From the NCBI RefSeq assembly GCF_030540765.1, contig NZ_JAUOEL010000003.1, positions 186,001 to 250,000 of the forward strand: DNA of 64,000 bases, given 5' to 3'. This document shows, piece after piece, positions 1 to 8,251 of the stretch (positions are counted from its first letter, which is position 1; each line of letters begins with the position of its first letter). The notes below the pieces were generated by a model. It did not search any database and was not told the origin of the DNA. It saw nothing but the letters and a program-made list of their open reading frames with translations. Source of the stretch: Flavivirga jejuensis (GTDB lineage Bacteria; Bacteroidota; Bacteroidia; Flavobacteriales; Flavobacteriaceae). A program made the translations under genes and the position numbers.

Positions 1-208
1 TTAAAAAGCCAATTTTAAGATCTTTATCTGCAGCAATTTGCCCTGTATCGGGTTCCATCTCTTTTGATAAAATTTTAAGCATCGTAGATTTACCTGCTCC
101 ATTTTTCCCAATAAGGCCTATTCTATCTCCATTGCCTAGTTTAAACGTAATATCTTCAAACAGGTATTCCCCTTGAAACGAAATCGATAAATTATGAATG
201 TTCATCAT
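1..208 (-). CDS. ABC-F family ATPase, N-terminal part only
   Basis: The reverse strand from 208 encodes MMNIHNLSISFQGEYLFED and continues to a Walker A motif GKNGAGKS, running off the left edge after about 69 residues. The MxNIHNLSISF opening, followed directly by a Walker A without any membrane segment, is typical of the soluble ABC-F ATPases (Uup/EttA-like, ribosome-associated translation factors) in flavobacteria. The signature motif, Walker B and the second ATPase domain lie outside the window, so the subgroup cannot be assigned. Start chosen at the first of two adjacent ATG codons (208 or 205), because homologues as I remember them begin M-L-N. The gene is divergent from the DUF983 gene. 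Confidence 0.85.
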   Translation of the reverse strand, partial: MMNIHNLSISFQGEYLFEDITFKLGNGDRIGLIGKNGAGKSTMLKILSKEMEPDTGQIAADKDLKIGFL

Positions 209-360
209 AGAAATGTAACTTATATTACAGTACTTTTATTATTAAAAACTTATTTTTGTTTTTGATTCTCCTGCTTGTTGCAAAAAAATCATTTTAATAG
301 AAATCTCGATTTATAAAAAAGCTATTTTTCTATTGAGCTTGCAAAAATACGTTAAATTAT

Positions 361-744
361 ATGTTTAAAAAAGGAACAAAATTATATAGTATTCTAACAG
401 GGGCTTGCCCAAAGTGCCATGAAGAATCTATGTTTAAAAATAAAAACCCTTACAAACTCTCTGAAGCTTTAAGCATGCACGAAAATTGCAGCAATTGTAA
501 AACTAAATATAAAATAGAACCCTCTTTTTTTTATGGCTCTATGTATGTAAGTTATCCTGTTGGAATTGCGTTTGCTACTGCTGCTTTTGTTATTTCATTT
601 TTCGTTTTTAAAGCAAGTATCCATGTTATATTCATATCAATTATTGCTACTCTAATTGTGTTTATGCCTATTATTTTAAGACTATCGAGAAACATTTGGA
701 TTAATTTTTTTATGAGTTACGATAAGTCTTTGGCAAAAAAATAA
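361..744 (+). CDS. DUF983 family membrane protein
   Basis: 127 residues. The N-terminal half carries two Cys pairs (ACPKCHEE near residues 15-18 and CSNCKTKY near 43-46) that look like a rubredoxin-like zinc knuckle, followed by two hydrophobic segments (about 64-85 and 88-107). This Cys-pair plus two-helix layout is the DUF983 family, whose function is unknown; some members sit near cytochrome oxidase genes, but there is no such context here. It is divergent from the ABC-F gene and followed by a repeat element, so probably monocistronic. Confidence 0.75.
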   Translation: MFKKGTKLYSILTGACPKCHEESMFKNKNPYKLSEALSMHENCSNCKTKYKIEPSFFYGSMYVSYPVGIAFATAAFVISFFVFKASIHVIFISIIATLIVFMPIILRLSRNIWINFFMSYDKSLAKK

Positions 745-750
745 TCTTTT

Positions 751-828
751 GGGCGCTACCACAAGGGTCGGGCTTTCACTACTCGCTCTCTTCGAGGAGC
801 TCAAACAAACCGTTCAATCCCTAGCGCA
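751..828. repeat. Interspersed repeat-like element with GCGCTA/TAGCGC ends
   Basis: Non-coding stretch directly after the DUF983 gene. It starts GGGCGCTA (GCGCTA at 753-758) and ends with the inverse TAGCGC (822-827), and has an imperfect internal hairpin around GCTCTCTTCGAGGAGC (785-800). It is visibly more GC-rich than its surroundings. From memory, near-identical sequence (GGGCGTTACCAC..., TTCAATCCCTAACGC) recurs as an intergenic repeat in many flavobacterial genomes. Only one copy is in this window, so repetitiveness is recalled, not shown. Confidence 0.5.
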
Positions 829-905
829 GTGTTGTACTAAAAATAGACATTTGAGTTTTTAGAGTTCTAACCACTTCATTTAAAAAAAGAGAAAAGTTAT
901 AGAAG

Positions 906-1955
906 TTAAATATTCAATTTAAATCTATTAATATCAATTTCCTTTTCTAAAGGAATATCATTTTCAATAAAATTATAAAGTTGTTTCGCCACATAGGGCC
1001 CTATCATAACACCTCGTGTTCCTAAACCATTAAGTACAAAAAGGTTTTTATGTATTTGGTGTTGTCCAACTAGCGGACGTCTATCTTTTACCGTAGGGCG
1101 AATTCCTGCCACCTGATTGACTACTTTAAAAGAGCAATTGATAAACTTTTCTAGCTTATTTAAGAGGGTTTCTTTTGCTTTTGAGGTAATGGTATTACTC
1201 AAATCTTTCCATTCGTAAGTAGCTCCGACAATATATAAATCGTCACCTAACGGAATTAAAAAAACGCCTGCTTTTAAAACATAGTTGATTTTTAAATCTG
1301 GTGCATGTATAATTACCAATTCCCCTTTTGCTGGTACTAATGGTAAATGATTAAAATAAGGGTTTTGTTTGATACCATACCCTTCAGAAAATACAATATT
1401 TGCTGTTGTTATATTTTGGTATTGCAGCACATTGTTTTCTGTTTTAATAGCATCATAATGAAACCCGCTCTCGAACAATAATTTATTTTTCAATAAATCT
1501 GCTTTATAAGCTTCAAGCATCGTTTTCACATCTATTCTCCCTGTATTTAGAACCTCTCCAAATCCAAAGGCCGCCTCAATAGCATCATTTTCATTTTTAA
1601 TGATCTTTTCTGAAAGATATTCTGAAAGTATTGGTTTATCTGAAACAGCAAACCAATCGTTTTGTTCTTCGAGTGATGCGAATTTACGGTAGACAGGGAT
1701 TTTATAATCTAATTTTACTTGTAACTCCTTTTCTAAATGCGCATATAAGGGTAATGCTATTTCTAATTGTTCTTTACTTTTCCAAACAGATGTAAAGCGT
1801 TTTAATACAATGGGATTATATAAGCCTCCTGCTACAGTAGAAGATAGCTGTGATGCATCATCAAACACCACAAATGTTTTATTATGGGCTTTTAATTGTT
1901 CACAAAAACTAATGCCTGCCAACCCAATTCCTACAACGATATAATCTACTTTCAT
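906..1955 (-). CDS. FAD-dependent oxidoreductase (DAO family)
   Basis: About 349 residues. The N terminus MKVDYIVVGIGLAGISFCEQL is a Rossmann dinucleotide-binding beta-alpha-beta with GxGxxG, followed by an acidic end to the second strand (VVFDD). The C-terminal part has GIRPTVKDRRPLVG and LNGLGTRGVMIGPYVA, the FAD-contacting segment of the D-amino-acid oxidase/glycine oxidase fold. The substrate is unknown. A longer frame exists to 1973, but I place the start at the Met of MKVDYIVVG (1955), right before the Rossmann strand. The gene follows gldN on the same strand but is separated from it by a terminator hairpin (2046-2077). Confidence 0.8.
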   Translation of the reverse strand: MKVDYIVVGIGLAGISFCEQLKAHNKTFVVFDDASQLSSTVAGGLYNPIVLKRFTSVWKSKEQLEIALPLYAHLEKELQVKLDYKIPVYRKFASLEEQNDWFAVSDKPILSEYLSEKIIKNENDAIEAAFGFGEVLNTGRIDVKTMLEAYKADLLKNKLLFESGFHYDAIKTENNVLQYQNITTANIVFSEGYGIKQNPYFNHLPLVPAKGELVIIHAPDLKINYVLKAGVFLIPLGDDLYIVGATYEWKDLSNTITSKAKETLLNKLEKFINCSFKVVNQVAGIRPTVKDRRPLVGQHQIHKNLFVLNGLGTRGVMIGPYVAKQLYNFIENDIPLEKEIDINRFKLNI

Positions 1956-2045
1956 AATGTCGCGAAGATACAATGTTTAAAATTTTATTTTAACACTTCC
2001 GCATACGAAAAGCATCCTTTTAAGAAGCTGAGAATTGATGAAACG

Positions 2046-2077
2046 TAAAAACGCCCACTTAAAAAGTGAGCGTTTTT
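2046..2077 (-). terminator. Terminator-like hairpin after gldN
   Basis: AAAAACGCCCACTT (2046-2060) pairs with AAGTGAGCGTTTTT (2064-2077) around a short A-rich loop, with one C/A mismatch in the stem. In the minus-strand direction it lies just after the gldN stop codon and ends in a U tract, so it probably closes the gldKLMN operon. Confidence 0.65.
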
Positions 2078-2101
2078 ATTATATTTTAATTATGGCGTGA
2101 A

Positions 2102-2992
2102 TTAATACGTCCACATATCCAATTCAAAATCTCTGATTCTATCTTTAATTCTTTCAGATTCTAATAACTGCATTAAAGCATTTTGCGATACATATTCACT
2201 TATTTTTCTATCCTCCTGAACATTTTCTTCTTTATAAATATATCCATGAAAACGTCTCGCATTTAGAACATGATCGAAAGAAAAAGGAATGGAACTATTT
2301 TGATTGTTGAATGATTTAGCTTCATGCAATACTTCTCTAGCATCTGGGAAAAACACCCAAAATAAAGGCACTAAATCTGGCTCTGGCTCATCAATAAAAT
2401 TCACATCTGGTGCTACAGGTGCAATTCCTAATAATCTGTACTTCATTTCGGCTTGGCGCTTATCAAAATACCAAAGACCTTTAATATGATATTCTTTAAT
2501 ATCTGCTGCTGTAATATCTCTTCTATTAATATACTCTGGAGATAATTCTTCTCCTGCATTTAATTGCTCAATACCTAATTCTGTAGTATCAATTTTTACT
2601 AAAGCACCTTCAATATCTTTTAAAGTACGTTTTGCTGTAAAATAAGAATCGTCGTATATATTTTCAATATTTCCATTTTCGATATTCTTCATAAGAACAT
2701 GATATAACGATCGTCTATTACTACCAATATTATTAGTATCGGTTGGGTAATACAACGGGAAATTTGTACGTTCATCAAGAATAATTTTTTCCCATGTCAT
2801 TTTAGAATACAAGATATCTCTGTCATCAACATAACCATATTCTAAAGGTTTATCATTGTCAACTGCCTTTTGTGCTTCTGTTCTTACTCCAATTTCATCA
2901 GGACTCTTAGCGTTTAATATATTTGCTTGAGCAAACATACCCGACACCGTAAAAACAGTAGTAACGGCTAATAAAAAACTTTTTAATTTCAT
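2102..2992 (-). CDS. gldN: Gliding motility/T9SS protein GldN
   Basis: About 296 residues, last gene of gldK-L-M-N. GldN is a periplasmic partner of the lipoprotein GldK in the ring-like part of the type IX secretion machine. The start is set at the Met of MKLKSFLLAVTTVFTVSG (2992), which gives a normal Sec signal peptide ending ...MFAQ; the frame stays open to 3016. The mature protein begins ANILNAKSPDEIGVRT and contains the motif DDRDILYSKMTWEKIILDERTNF, which I recognise as typical of GldN/PorN. Identity rests on this sequence plus the perfect gene order. Confidence 0.93.
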   Translation of the reverse strand: MKLKSFLLAVTTVFTVSGMFAQANILNAKSPDEIGVRTEAQKAVDNDKPLEYGYVDDRDILYSKMTWEKIILDERTNFPLYYPTDTNNIGSNRRSLYHVLMKNIENGNIENIYDDSYFTAKRTLKDIEGALVKIDTTELGIEQLNAGEELSPEYINRRDITAADIKEYHIKGLWYFDKRQAEMKYRLLGIAPVAPDVNFIDEPEPDLVPLFWVFFPDAREVLHEAKSFNNQNSSIPFSFDHVLNARRFHGYIYKEENVQEDRKISEYVSQNALMQLLESERIKDRIRDFELDMWTY

Positions 2993-3027
2993 GTTCTTAA
3001 ATTTATTATTTCTCAATGTTCATATGT

Positions 3028-3080
3028 AATATCCATAACGCAACTTTAGAGTTAATATTCTAACTTTCGTTATGGATATT
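3028..3080 (-). promoter_or_regulatory. Stem-loop between gldM and gldN
   Basis: AATATCCATAACG (3028-3040) is perfectly complementary to CGTTATGGATATT (3068-3080), 13 bp, and inside the loop TTAGA (3046-3050) pairs with TCTAA (3059-3063). It lies in the 147-bp gldM-gldN gap. There is no U tract, so it is not a standard terminator; it may be an mRNA stability or processing structure that sets gldN level. A separate 14-bp palindrome TTAGGTTAACCTAA lies at 3108-3121. Function is inferred. Confidence 0.5.
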
Positions 3081-3139
3081 TCATCTTATTTATACATTTT
3101 AATTTACTTAGGTTAACCTAAAAGGTTAATTCTAATATT

Positions 3140-4699
3140 CTAGTTTGTTAACTCAACAAAAACTGGAGATACTTTTTTAAGTATTACGCTAACGCCTTTG
3201 GCTCTAGCTTCAACATCAAATATTTGAACTCCAGATCCACGTTTTGCTTTAAGTAAGGCAGCTTGTGCTCTTTTATCTAACTTGTTTCCTCTAACAGTTA
3301 TTGTTGGTTGCCCTGGAACTTTAAATTTAAATCCAGTAACTCGTAATGGCAATTCAAAATCGAAATCATCAAACTTTGCACCAATAGTAGATATTTTAAG
3401 AGCGTTTTTTTGCATTTTTATAGCACCATCTTCACCTCTTATAGTTCCTGTTGGTTTTGGTAAATCTTTAATTCTAAATTTAGCTCTATCGGTTACTTTT
3501 TGTCCATCTGGTAATGTACCAGTAACATTTATTGTTACTTCTCTACCTTTAACTCTAGTAGCATCCATTATGTATCTACTACCTGAAGCTTTTGATAAAC
3601 CTTGGGCACTCGCTCTTACTTTATTATCTGGAACACCAGCAAATGAAATAGTCATTGGGTTTTTAACACCACGGTAAACTACATTCATCTTATCTGCAGA
3701 GATTGTTGCTGCATTTGGTTTAGAAACTGTTGCAAATGATGAGTTTACTGGTACTTCAATTTCTTCTCCATCTTGAGCAAAAATTAAATTTCCTTTAATT
3801 TTGTGTTCACCAACACTACCTGTTCCTATTTTTAATTTTACTTTTCCTTCTTCGATAACATATTGATCTTCTCTAAGTTTTCTACCATCTAAAGTTAACT
3901 CAACTCTTGTTGGCTTTGTAGAAGCATCTTTACGACCTAACACAATTTGTCCATCAAATTTCTCGCCATTAAAATAAGCAGATTTAGATGTTTCCATTAA
4001 TGTTGTATAGTTAGTCATAGATACCTCACTAGAAAGTGTTCCTTGTAGCATATTAGACAACACCTCAGATTCAGTAGTCTTAATATCTGCTTGAAGTTGT
4101 GTCATTTTAGTTAATGATGCCACTAAAGGAAAACCTTTATAATTATGGCTTAACCAACCAACAGTTCCTGCTCCTCTTTTAACGTCATCTGTGTTAAACT
4201 TATCTTTAACATCTTTAACGATCTCTGCCATCCCTTTTTCGTCTTTAAGCAAATCAACAACCCCTTCTCTATAAGTATTAATTTGTTCTAAAAACTTTTC
4301 TCCACCTTCTTTAAGTCTATCTCCTTTAAAGAAATTTTGATCAAGGTAATCGCCTTTATCCATGATCTCATACTCAGTAGGATCATCAACTGTTGCAGTC
4401 ATTTTACCTTTCAACTCTTCAAGATATGCATTAAAATCGCTACTCAACTTATCTAATATCTCACTTTTTGCTTTTAAAGGCTCGTATTTTTCTGGTTGTT
4501 CTTCAGCTTTAAGCTTTAAATTATCAACAAAACTGTGATTACGCGCTTCTGCTGATTTGTTAGACTCTACTAGTCTCTCATTCATTAATCCAAATGCTGA
4601 AAGTACTTCTTTCGACATATTTAAAGCTAACATCGCTATAAATATTAAATACATCAGATTAATCATTTTCTGTCTTGGTGATAAATTTCCTCCTGCCAT
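3140..4699 (-). CDS. gldM: Gliding motility/T9SS motor protein GldM
   Basis: 519 residues. The N terminus MAGGNLSPRQKMINLMYLIFIAMLALNMSKEVL has the single membrane helix (about residues 13-32) typical of GldM; the rest is a long periplasmic part with an early helical section followed by beta-rich domains. GldM works with GldL as the proton-driven rotary motor of the type IX secretion and gliding apparatus, its periplasmic shaft reaching the GldK/GldN ring. Length and gene order match the family. It starts 50 bp after gldL. Confidence 0.96.
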   Translation of the reverse strand: MAGGNLSPRQKMINLMYLIFIAMLALNMSKEVLSAFGLMNERLVESNKSAEARNHSFVDNLKLKAEEQPEKYEPLKAKSEILDKLSSDFNAYLEELKGKMTATVDDPTEYEIMDKGDYLDQNFFKGDRLKEGGEKFLEQINTYREGVVDLLKDEKGMAEIVKDVKDKFNTDDVKRGAGTVGWLSHNYKGFPLVASLTKMTQLQADIKTTESEVLSNMLQGTLSSEVSMTNYTTLMETSKSAYFNGEKFDGQIVLGRKDASTKPTRVELTLDGRKLREDQYVIEEGKVKLKIGTGSVGEHKIKGNLIFAQDGEEIEVPVNSSFATVSKPNAATISADKMNVVYRGVKNPMTISFAGVPDNKVRASAQGLSKASGSRYIMDATRVKGREVTINVTGTLPDGQKVTDRAKFRIKDLPKPTGTIRGEDGAIKMQKNALKISTIGAKFDDFDFELPLRVTGFKFKVPGQPTITVRGNKLDKRAQAALLKAKRGSGVQIFDVEARAKGVSVILKKVSPVFVELTN

Positions 4700-4749
4700 G
4701 TCTAATTAGGTTTTTGGTTAATTAATAAAAATTTGGGATTAACCCCTAA

Positions 4750-5388
4750 TTAGTCTTTATGCATTGCAGACAGCATACCACCGTAAACACCGTTTAATGA
4801 AGATAAATTTGATGCTAATGATTGCATTTGCTCTTTTAATTGAGCAGCATTTTCAATAGATTCTTCATTAATTGAAGCTTGTTTATTAACGCTTTCTAAC
4901 TGTACTTTATATAAGCTGTTTAATGATTCCATTTGAGCAGCAGCTAATGATAATTCTTCACCATATTTTTTAGCTGCTTCAACAGAATCTACAGTAGAAG
5001 ACATATTTTTTGCTGCCCCTTCAAATCCTCTAATGCTTTCTCCTAAACTTGCCATTAATTCGCCATCAATTTTAGCGTCTTTTAATAACTCATCTAATTT
5101 ATTAGCTAACATCCCTTGTGGATTCTCATTCTCTTTTTTTCCATTTTGTGCTCCCCCTGCTAATTCTGGATACACTAACGACCAATCTAATTCATCATCA
5201 ACTGGTTCGAATGCAGATAGTGCAAAAATAATTGCTTCTGTTACAAGACCAAGAGTTAACATTACGTTACCTGTTAAAGGTCCAATTTCGAAGTGAATAA
5301 TTTTGAATAGAGCTCCAACGATTACAATTGCTGCTCCTAATCCATAAGCCATATTCATAAATCTTTTACTTGCTTTTGACTTTGCCAT
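4750..5388 (-). CDS. gldL: Gliding motility/T9SS motor protein GldL
   Basis: 212 residues. Two transmembrane helices near the N terminus (about 15-33 and 40-60) flank the short segment FKIIHFEIGPLTGN, followed by a long cytoplasmic coiled-coil-like tail rich in Ala, Glu, Ser and Gln. Acidic residues in the second helix (TEAIIF) are in the position expected for proton coupling. GldL surrounds the GldM helices in the inner-membrane motor. It lies between gldK and gldM in the usual order. Confidence 0.95.
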   Translation of the reverse strand: MAKSKASKRFMNMAYGLGAAIVIVGALFKIIHFEIGPLTGNVMLTLGLVTEAIIFALSAFEPVDDELDWSLVYPELAGGAQNGKKENENPQGMLANKLDELLKDAKIDGELMASLGESIRGFEGAAKNMSSTVDSVEAAKKYGEELSLAAAQMESLNSLYKVQLESVNKQASINEESIENAAQLKEQMQSLASNLSSLNGVYGGMLSAMHKD

Positions 5389-5466
5389 AATTTTTGGTTT
5401 TTAATTTTAAGTAAGATACTTAAGTAGGTTAATTAATAGTATTTATTATTGTTATTGATTTGATTC

Positions 5467-6834
5467 TTATTTGTTACTGGAATTATTAGTCACTTTTGTC
5501 CCCATATAATCTTGTACTGTTCTAAATCCAATATAGCTTCTTGCTGAATCAGCGTATTCATAATCTCTAGAGCTTACTTGTAAAAAGTATGCTACATCTT
5601 TCCATGATCCACCTCTTACAATTTTACGCTTATTTTGACGATCATTTACACTCGGGTTTATTGTTGATGTGTAAGCATAAGATGAAGCATCATAAGATGC
5701 GTTTACCCATTCTGACACATTACCTGCCATGTTATATAAATTATAATCGTTAGGCTCGTAAGACTTGGCTTCTACTGTATACAATGCTTGATCTGCAGCA
5801 TAATCTCCTCTTACAGGCTTAAAGTTTGCCATAAAGCAACCACTATCACTTTTAGTGTAAGGTCCTCCCCATGGATAAGTTGCTGCTTGAAGACCTCCTC
5901 TTGCTGCATATTCCCACTCTGCTTCAGATGGTAATCTAAATCTATTTACCATAGCTGAACCTTTTTTAGATTTTTGGTATGAGTTTTTATTAATAGTTCT
6001 CCACTCACAAAAGGCTTTAGCTTGTGTCCATGTTATACCAACTACTGGATAATCACTGTAAGCATCGTGCCAAAAATAGTCGTTATGCATCGGCTCATTA
6101 TAAGAGTATGCAAAATCTCTAATCCAAACAGTGGTATCTGGATATACTTCAATTTCTTCTTTTATTAGAGCATCTTTACGTTTAAGACCTCTGTTTCTGG
6201 CAGCTTCCTGAATATCCATATAACTGTATTGGAATTTAAACTTTTTTACATCCCAAGTACGTTGTCCATTATAAGACTCTTCCATAGGAAGATACATCGT
6301 ATCCATTACTTCAGTATAATACTCATCTGGATATTCTCCTGTGTTAAAAATCAAATCAACATCGTGATTGATTTTTCGTCCTTCATATCCTGTTGGTCCT
6401 AAACCTGTATAGTTTTCGAACATATACTTTTCGTAAACAGACATATTAGCTGTATCTGCATCTTTAAATGCAAACTCACCAATACCTCCATCTTCGGGTA
6501 CTTTACCAACCTCATCAGCCAATACAGCAAGTTTCATTCTAACTATTGAGTCTCTTACCCAATTAACAAATTGGCGGTACTCGCTATTTGTTATTTCTGT
6601 TTCGTCCATATAAAAGGCTCTTACAGTAACTGTTTTTGCGGGTGCATCGTGCACGCCAGCAAGATCATCATCCGCTTTACCCATAATAAACGATCCTCCA
6701 GGAATGAGTTGCATTCCAAAAGGTTTTTCTGGGTGCCATTTCTTTCCTTGCACACCCACTAGTTCTCCTCTATCCTTAGAGCCGCAACTAGCTAGCATTG
6801 TTATTACTGCGATTAATAATATAAACTTCTTCAT
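5467..6834 (-). CDS. gldK: T9SS/gliding lipoprotein GldK
   Basis: About 455 residues. The start is taken at MKKFILLIAVITMLASCGS (6834; a second ATG two codons earlier at 6840 is also possible), giving a lipoprotein signal peptide with lipobox LASC at Cys17; the longer upstream frame to 6915 would bury the signal. The body is a formylglycine-generating-enzyme/sulfatase-modifying fold: GGSFIMGKADDD early, RLPSEAEWEYAARGG in the middle and KIVRGGSWKD...YIGFRTVQD at the end. GldK forms the periplasmic ring with GldN under the outer membrane. First gene of gldKLMN. Confidence 0.95.
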   Translation of the reverse strand: MKKFILLIAVITMLASCGSKDRGELVGVQGKKWHPEKPFGMQLIPGGSFIMGKADDDLAGVHDAPAKTVTVRAFYMDETEITNSEYRQFVNWVRDSIVRMKLAVLADEVGKVPEDGGIGEFAFKDADTANMSVYEKYMFENYTGLGPTGYEGRKINHDVDLIFNTGEYPDEYYTEVMDTMYLPMEESYNGQRTWDVKKFKFQYSYMDIQEAARNRGLKRKDALIKEEIEVYPDTTVWIRDFAYSYNEPMHNDYFWHDAYSDYPVVGITWTQAKAFCEWRTINKNSYQKSKKGSAMVNRFRLPSEAEWEYAARGGLQAATYPWGGPYTKSDSGCFMANFKPVRGDYAADQALYTVEAKSYEPNDYNLYNMAGNVSEWVNASYDASSYAYTSTINPSVNDRQNKRKIVRGGSWKDVAYFLQVSSRDYEYADSARSYIGFRTVQDYMGTKVTNNSSNK

Positions 6835-6996
6835 ATCCATAGAAAACTCGAGGTTAATTAGTTTAAGCTTCATTTTTGAGAGCGTAAACATATTTATATA
6901 TTTTTTAAAAAACAACTTTTTTAGTAAAAAAAATACATTTCATCGTAAAAAAATAACGCTTTACCGATGAAATTAACTTTTGAACTGTTTTTGGCA

Positions 6997-8163
6997 TTAA
7001 ACACAATTCTTTTGGAATGCTTTATACCAACGGTCTGGCAGCTTATTATTACAAGCGTCCAAATAATCCTGATGCATGCATGGTAATAACGTATGTCTTT
7101 TCAATTTATTATTTACTTCGGATAAAAAGGGAATTTCAATCCACCATCTACCTGTTTTATTACTCTTATAAAACACCAATTCTTGAGAGTCTATCATTGT
7201 AATAAATTTTTGGTAATTTCTATCATCTGAAAAATCATCATCCTTTACTCTGTAATTAACACCTTCGATAAAATACCAAATTATCTGTGATACTAACATG
7301 GATGTTATTTCATCATCCTTGGAAGGTTTATATTCATAAATACCAAAAGAAGTTACTTTATTACTAATACCTGCATAACGCGAAATAGCACAAATCTCCT
7401 TTCCATCCAATCCGTTAGGCGAATATTTTTGATTTAGGCTAACCTCTGATCCTTTTATCGAAGTTAAATCAATACTAACAATATTAGCATCTCTCAATGC
7501 TGGTTCAACACTAGAAATATCATTAGATACCTGTCCTAGTCTATAGGATTCAAAATAAAGACTATCCATCAAATCGATCTCTTCTTGCGAATTGAAATAA
7601 GTTTGATATCCGATAGTTGCATAATTAAATAGGTTATAAGGTCTATCTAAAATTATCTTACCAACAAAACTATTATTCTTTATTGGTTTGGTGGAATCAC
7701 CTAAATCGAATTTACTATCAACATTTACAATATTAACCATAGGTGCTAAAGTATCATAAGCCCTATAATTCGCATAGGTGAGGTCTTGTGTTCCTCCTAG
7801 TATGATTGGTATAATATTTTTTTTTACCAAAATACTTATTGCAGTTTTTAGTGCAAAATAGGTATCTTCTACACTCTCCCCTTTATTAATATCGCCTAAA
7901 TCTACAATGTTGGTATTCCAACTTCCAGGAAAAAGGCTATATAAAGATTTTCGAATTTCATCTAAATGGAATTCTTCTCCTATATAATTAATATCATTCC
8001 TGTTTTCTAAAACACCTAAAATAGCAATATCTACATGGTCTAAATCTGGTATACCATACTGTTCTGAGTGAATTTTTAATTTTCTTCCTAAGGATTGAGA
8101 CGAAAGTAATTCGTTATGAGCTAAAACCAAATCTGAAACAGGAGACAAAAAATTAAAATTCAT
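6997..8163 (-). CDS. Arginase-fold protein with degenerate metal site
   Basis: 388 residues. The overall pattern is the ureohydrolase (arginase/agmatinase/formimidoylglutamase) fold, but the three metal-binding motifs are altered: GGTQD at 123-127 where GGDHS or GGEHS is expected; DSKFD at 149-153 where DAHxD is expected; SIDLT at 230-234 where SxDxD is expected. Thus at least three ligands (two His and one Asp) are replaced. Annotation pipelines tend to call this formimidoylglutamase or arginase, but hydrolase activity is doubtful. It lies between topA and gldK; I recall the same neighbour order in other flavobacteria, hinting at a structural or T9SS-linked role, which is inference. Confidence 0.75.
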   Translation of the reverse strand: MNFNFLSPVSDLVLAHNELLSSQSLGRKLKIHSEQYGIPDLDHVDIAILGVLENRNDINYIGEEFHLDEIRKSLYSLFPGSWNTNIVDLGDINKGESVEDTYFALKTAISILVKKNIIPIILGGTQDLTYANYRAYDTLAPMVNIVNVDSKFDLGDSTKPIKNNSFVGKIILDRPYNLFNYATIGYQTYFNSQEEIDLMDSLYFESYRLGQVSNDISSVEPALRDANIVSIDLTSIKGSEVSLNQKYSPNGLDGKEICAISRYAGISNKVTSFGIYEYKPSKDDEITSMLVSQIIWYFIEGVNYRVKDDDFSDDRNYQKFITMIDSQELVFYKSNKTGRWWIEIPFLSEVNNKLKRHTLLPCMHQDYLDACNNKLPDRWYKAFQKNCV

Positions 8164-8251
8164 TAGCTATTCTTCTCTTTTTAAATTTATCAAATGTAAT
8201 GCACCACCATTGACTAATTCTATTTATAACATAGAACGACTCACTTCTTTC

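Noticed and set aside
812-820. GTTCAATCC, resembling a tRNA T-loop
   Set aside because: No acceptor stem, anticodon arm or CCA-compatible fold around it; it belongs to the repeat element at 751-828.
3282-3677. 131-residue plus-strand open frame
   Set aside because: Lies antisense within gldM, which is certain; it shows only the complement of a coding region.
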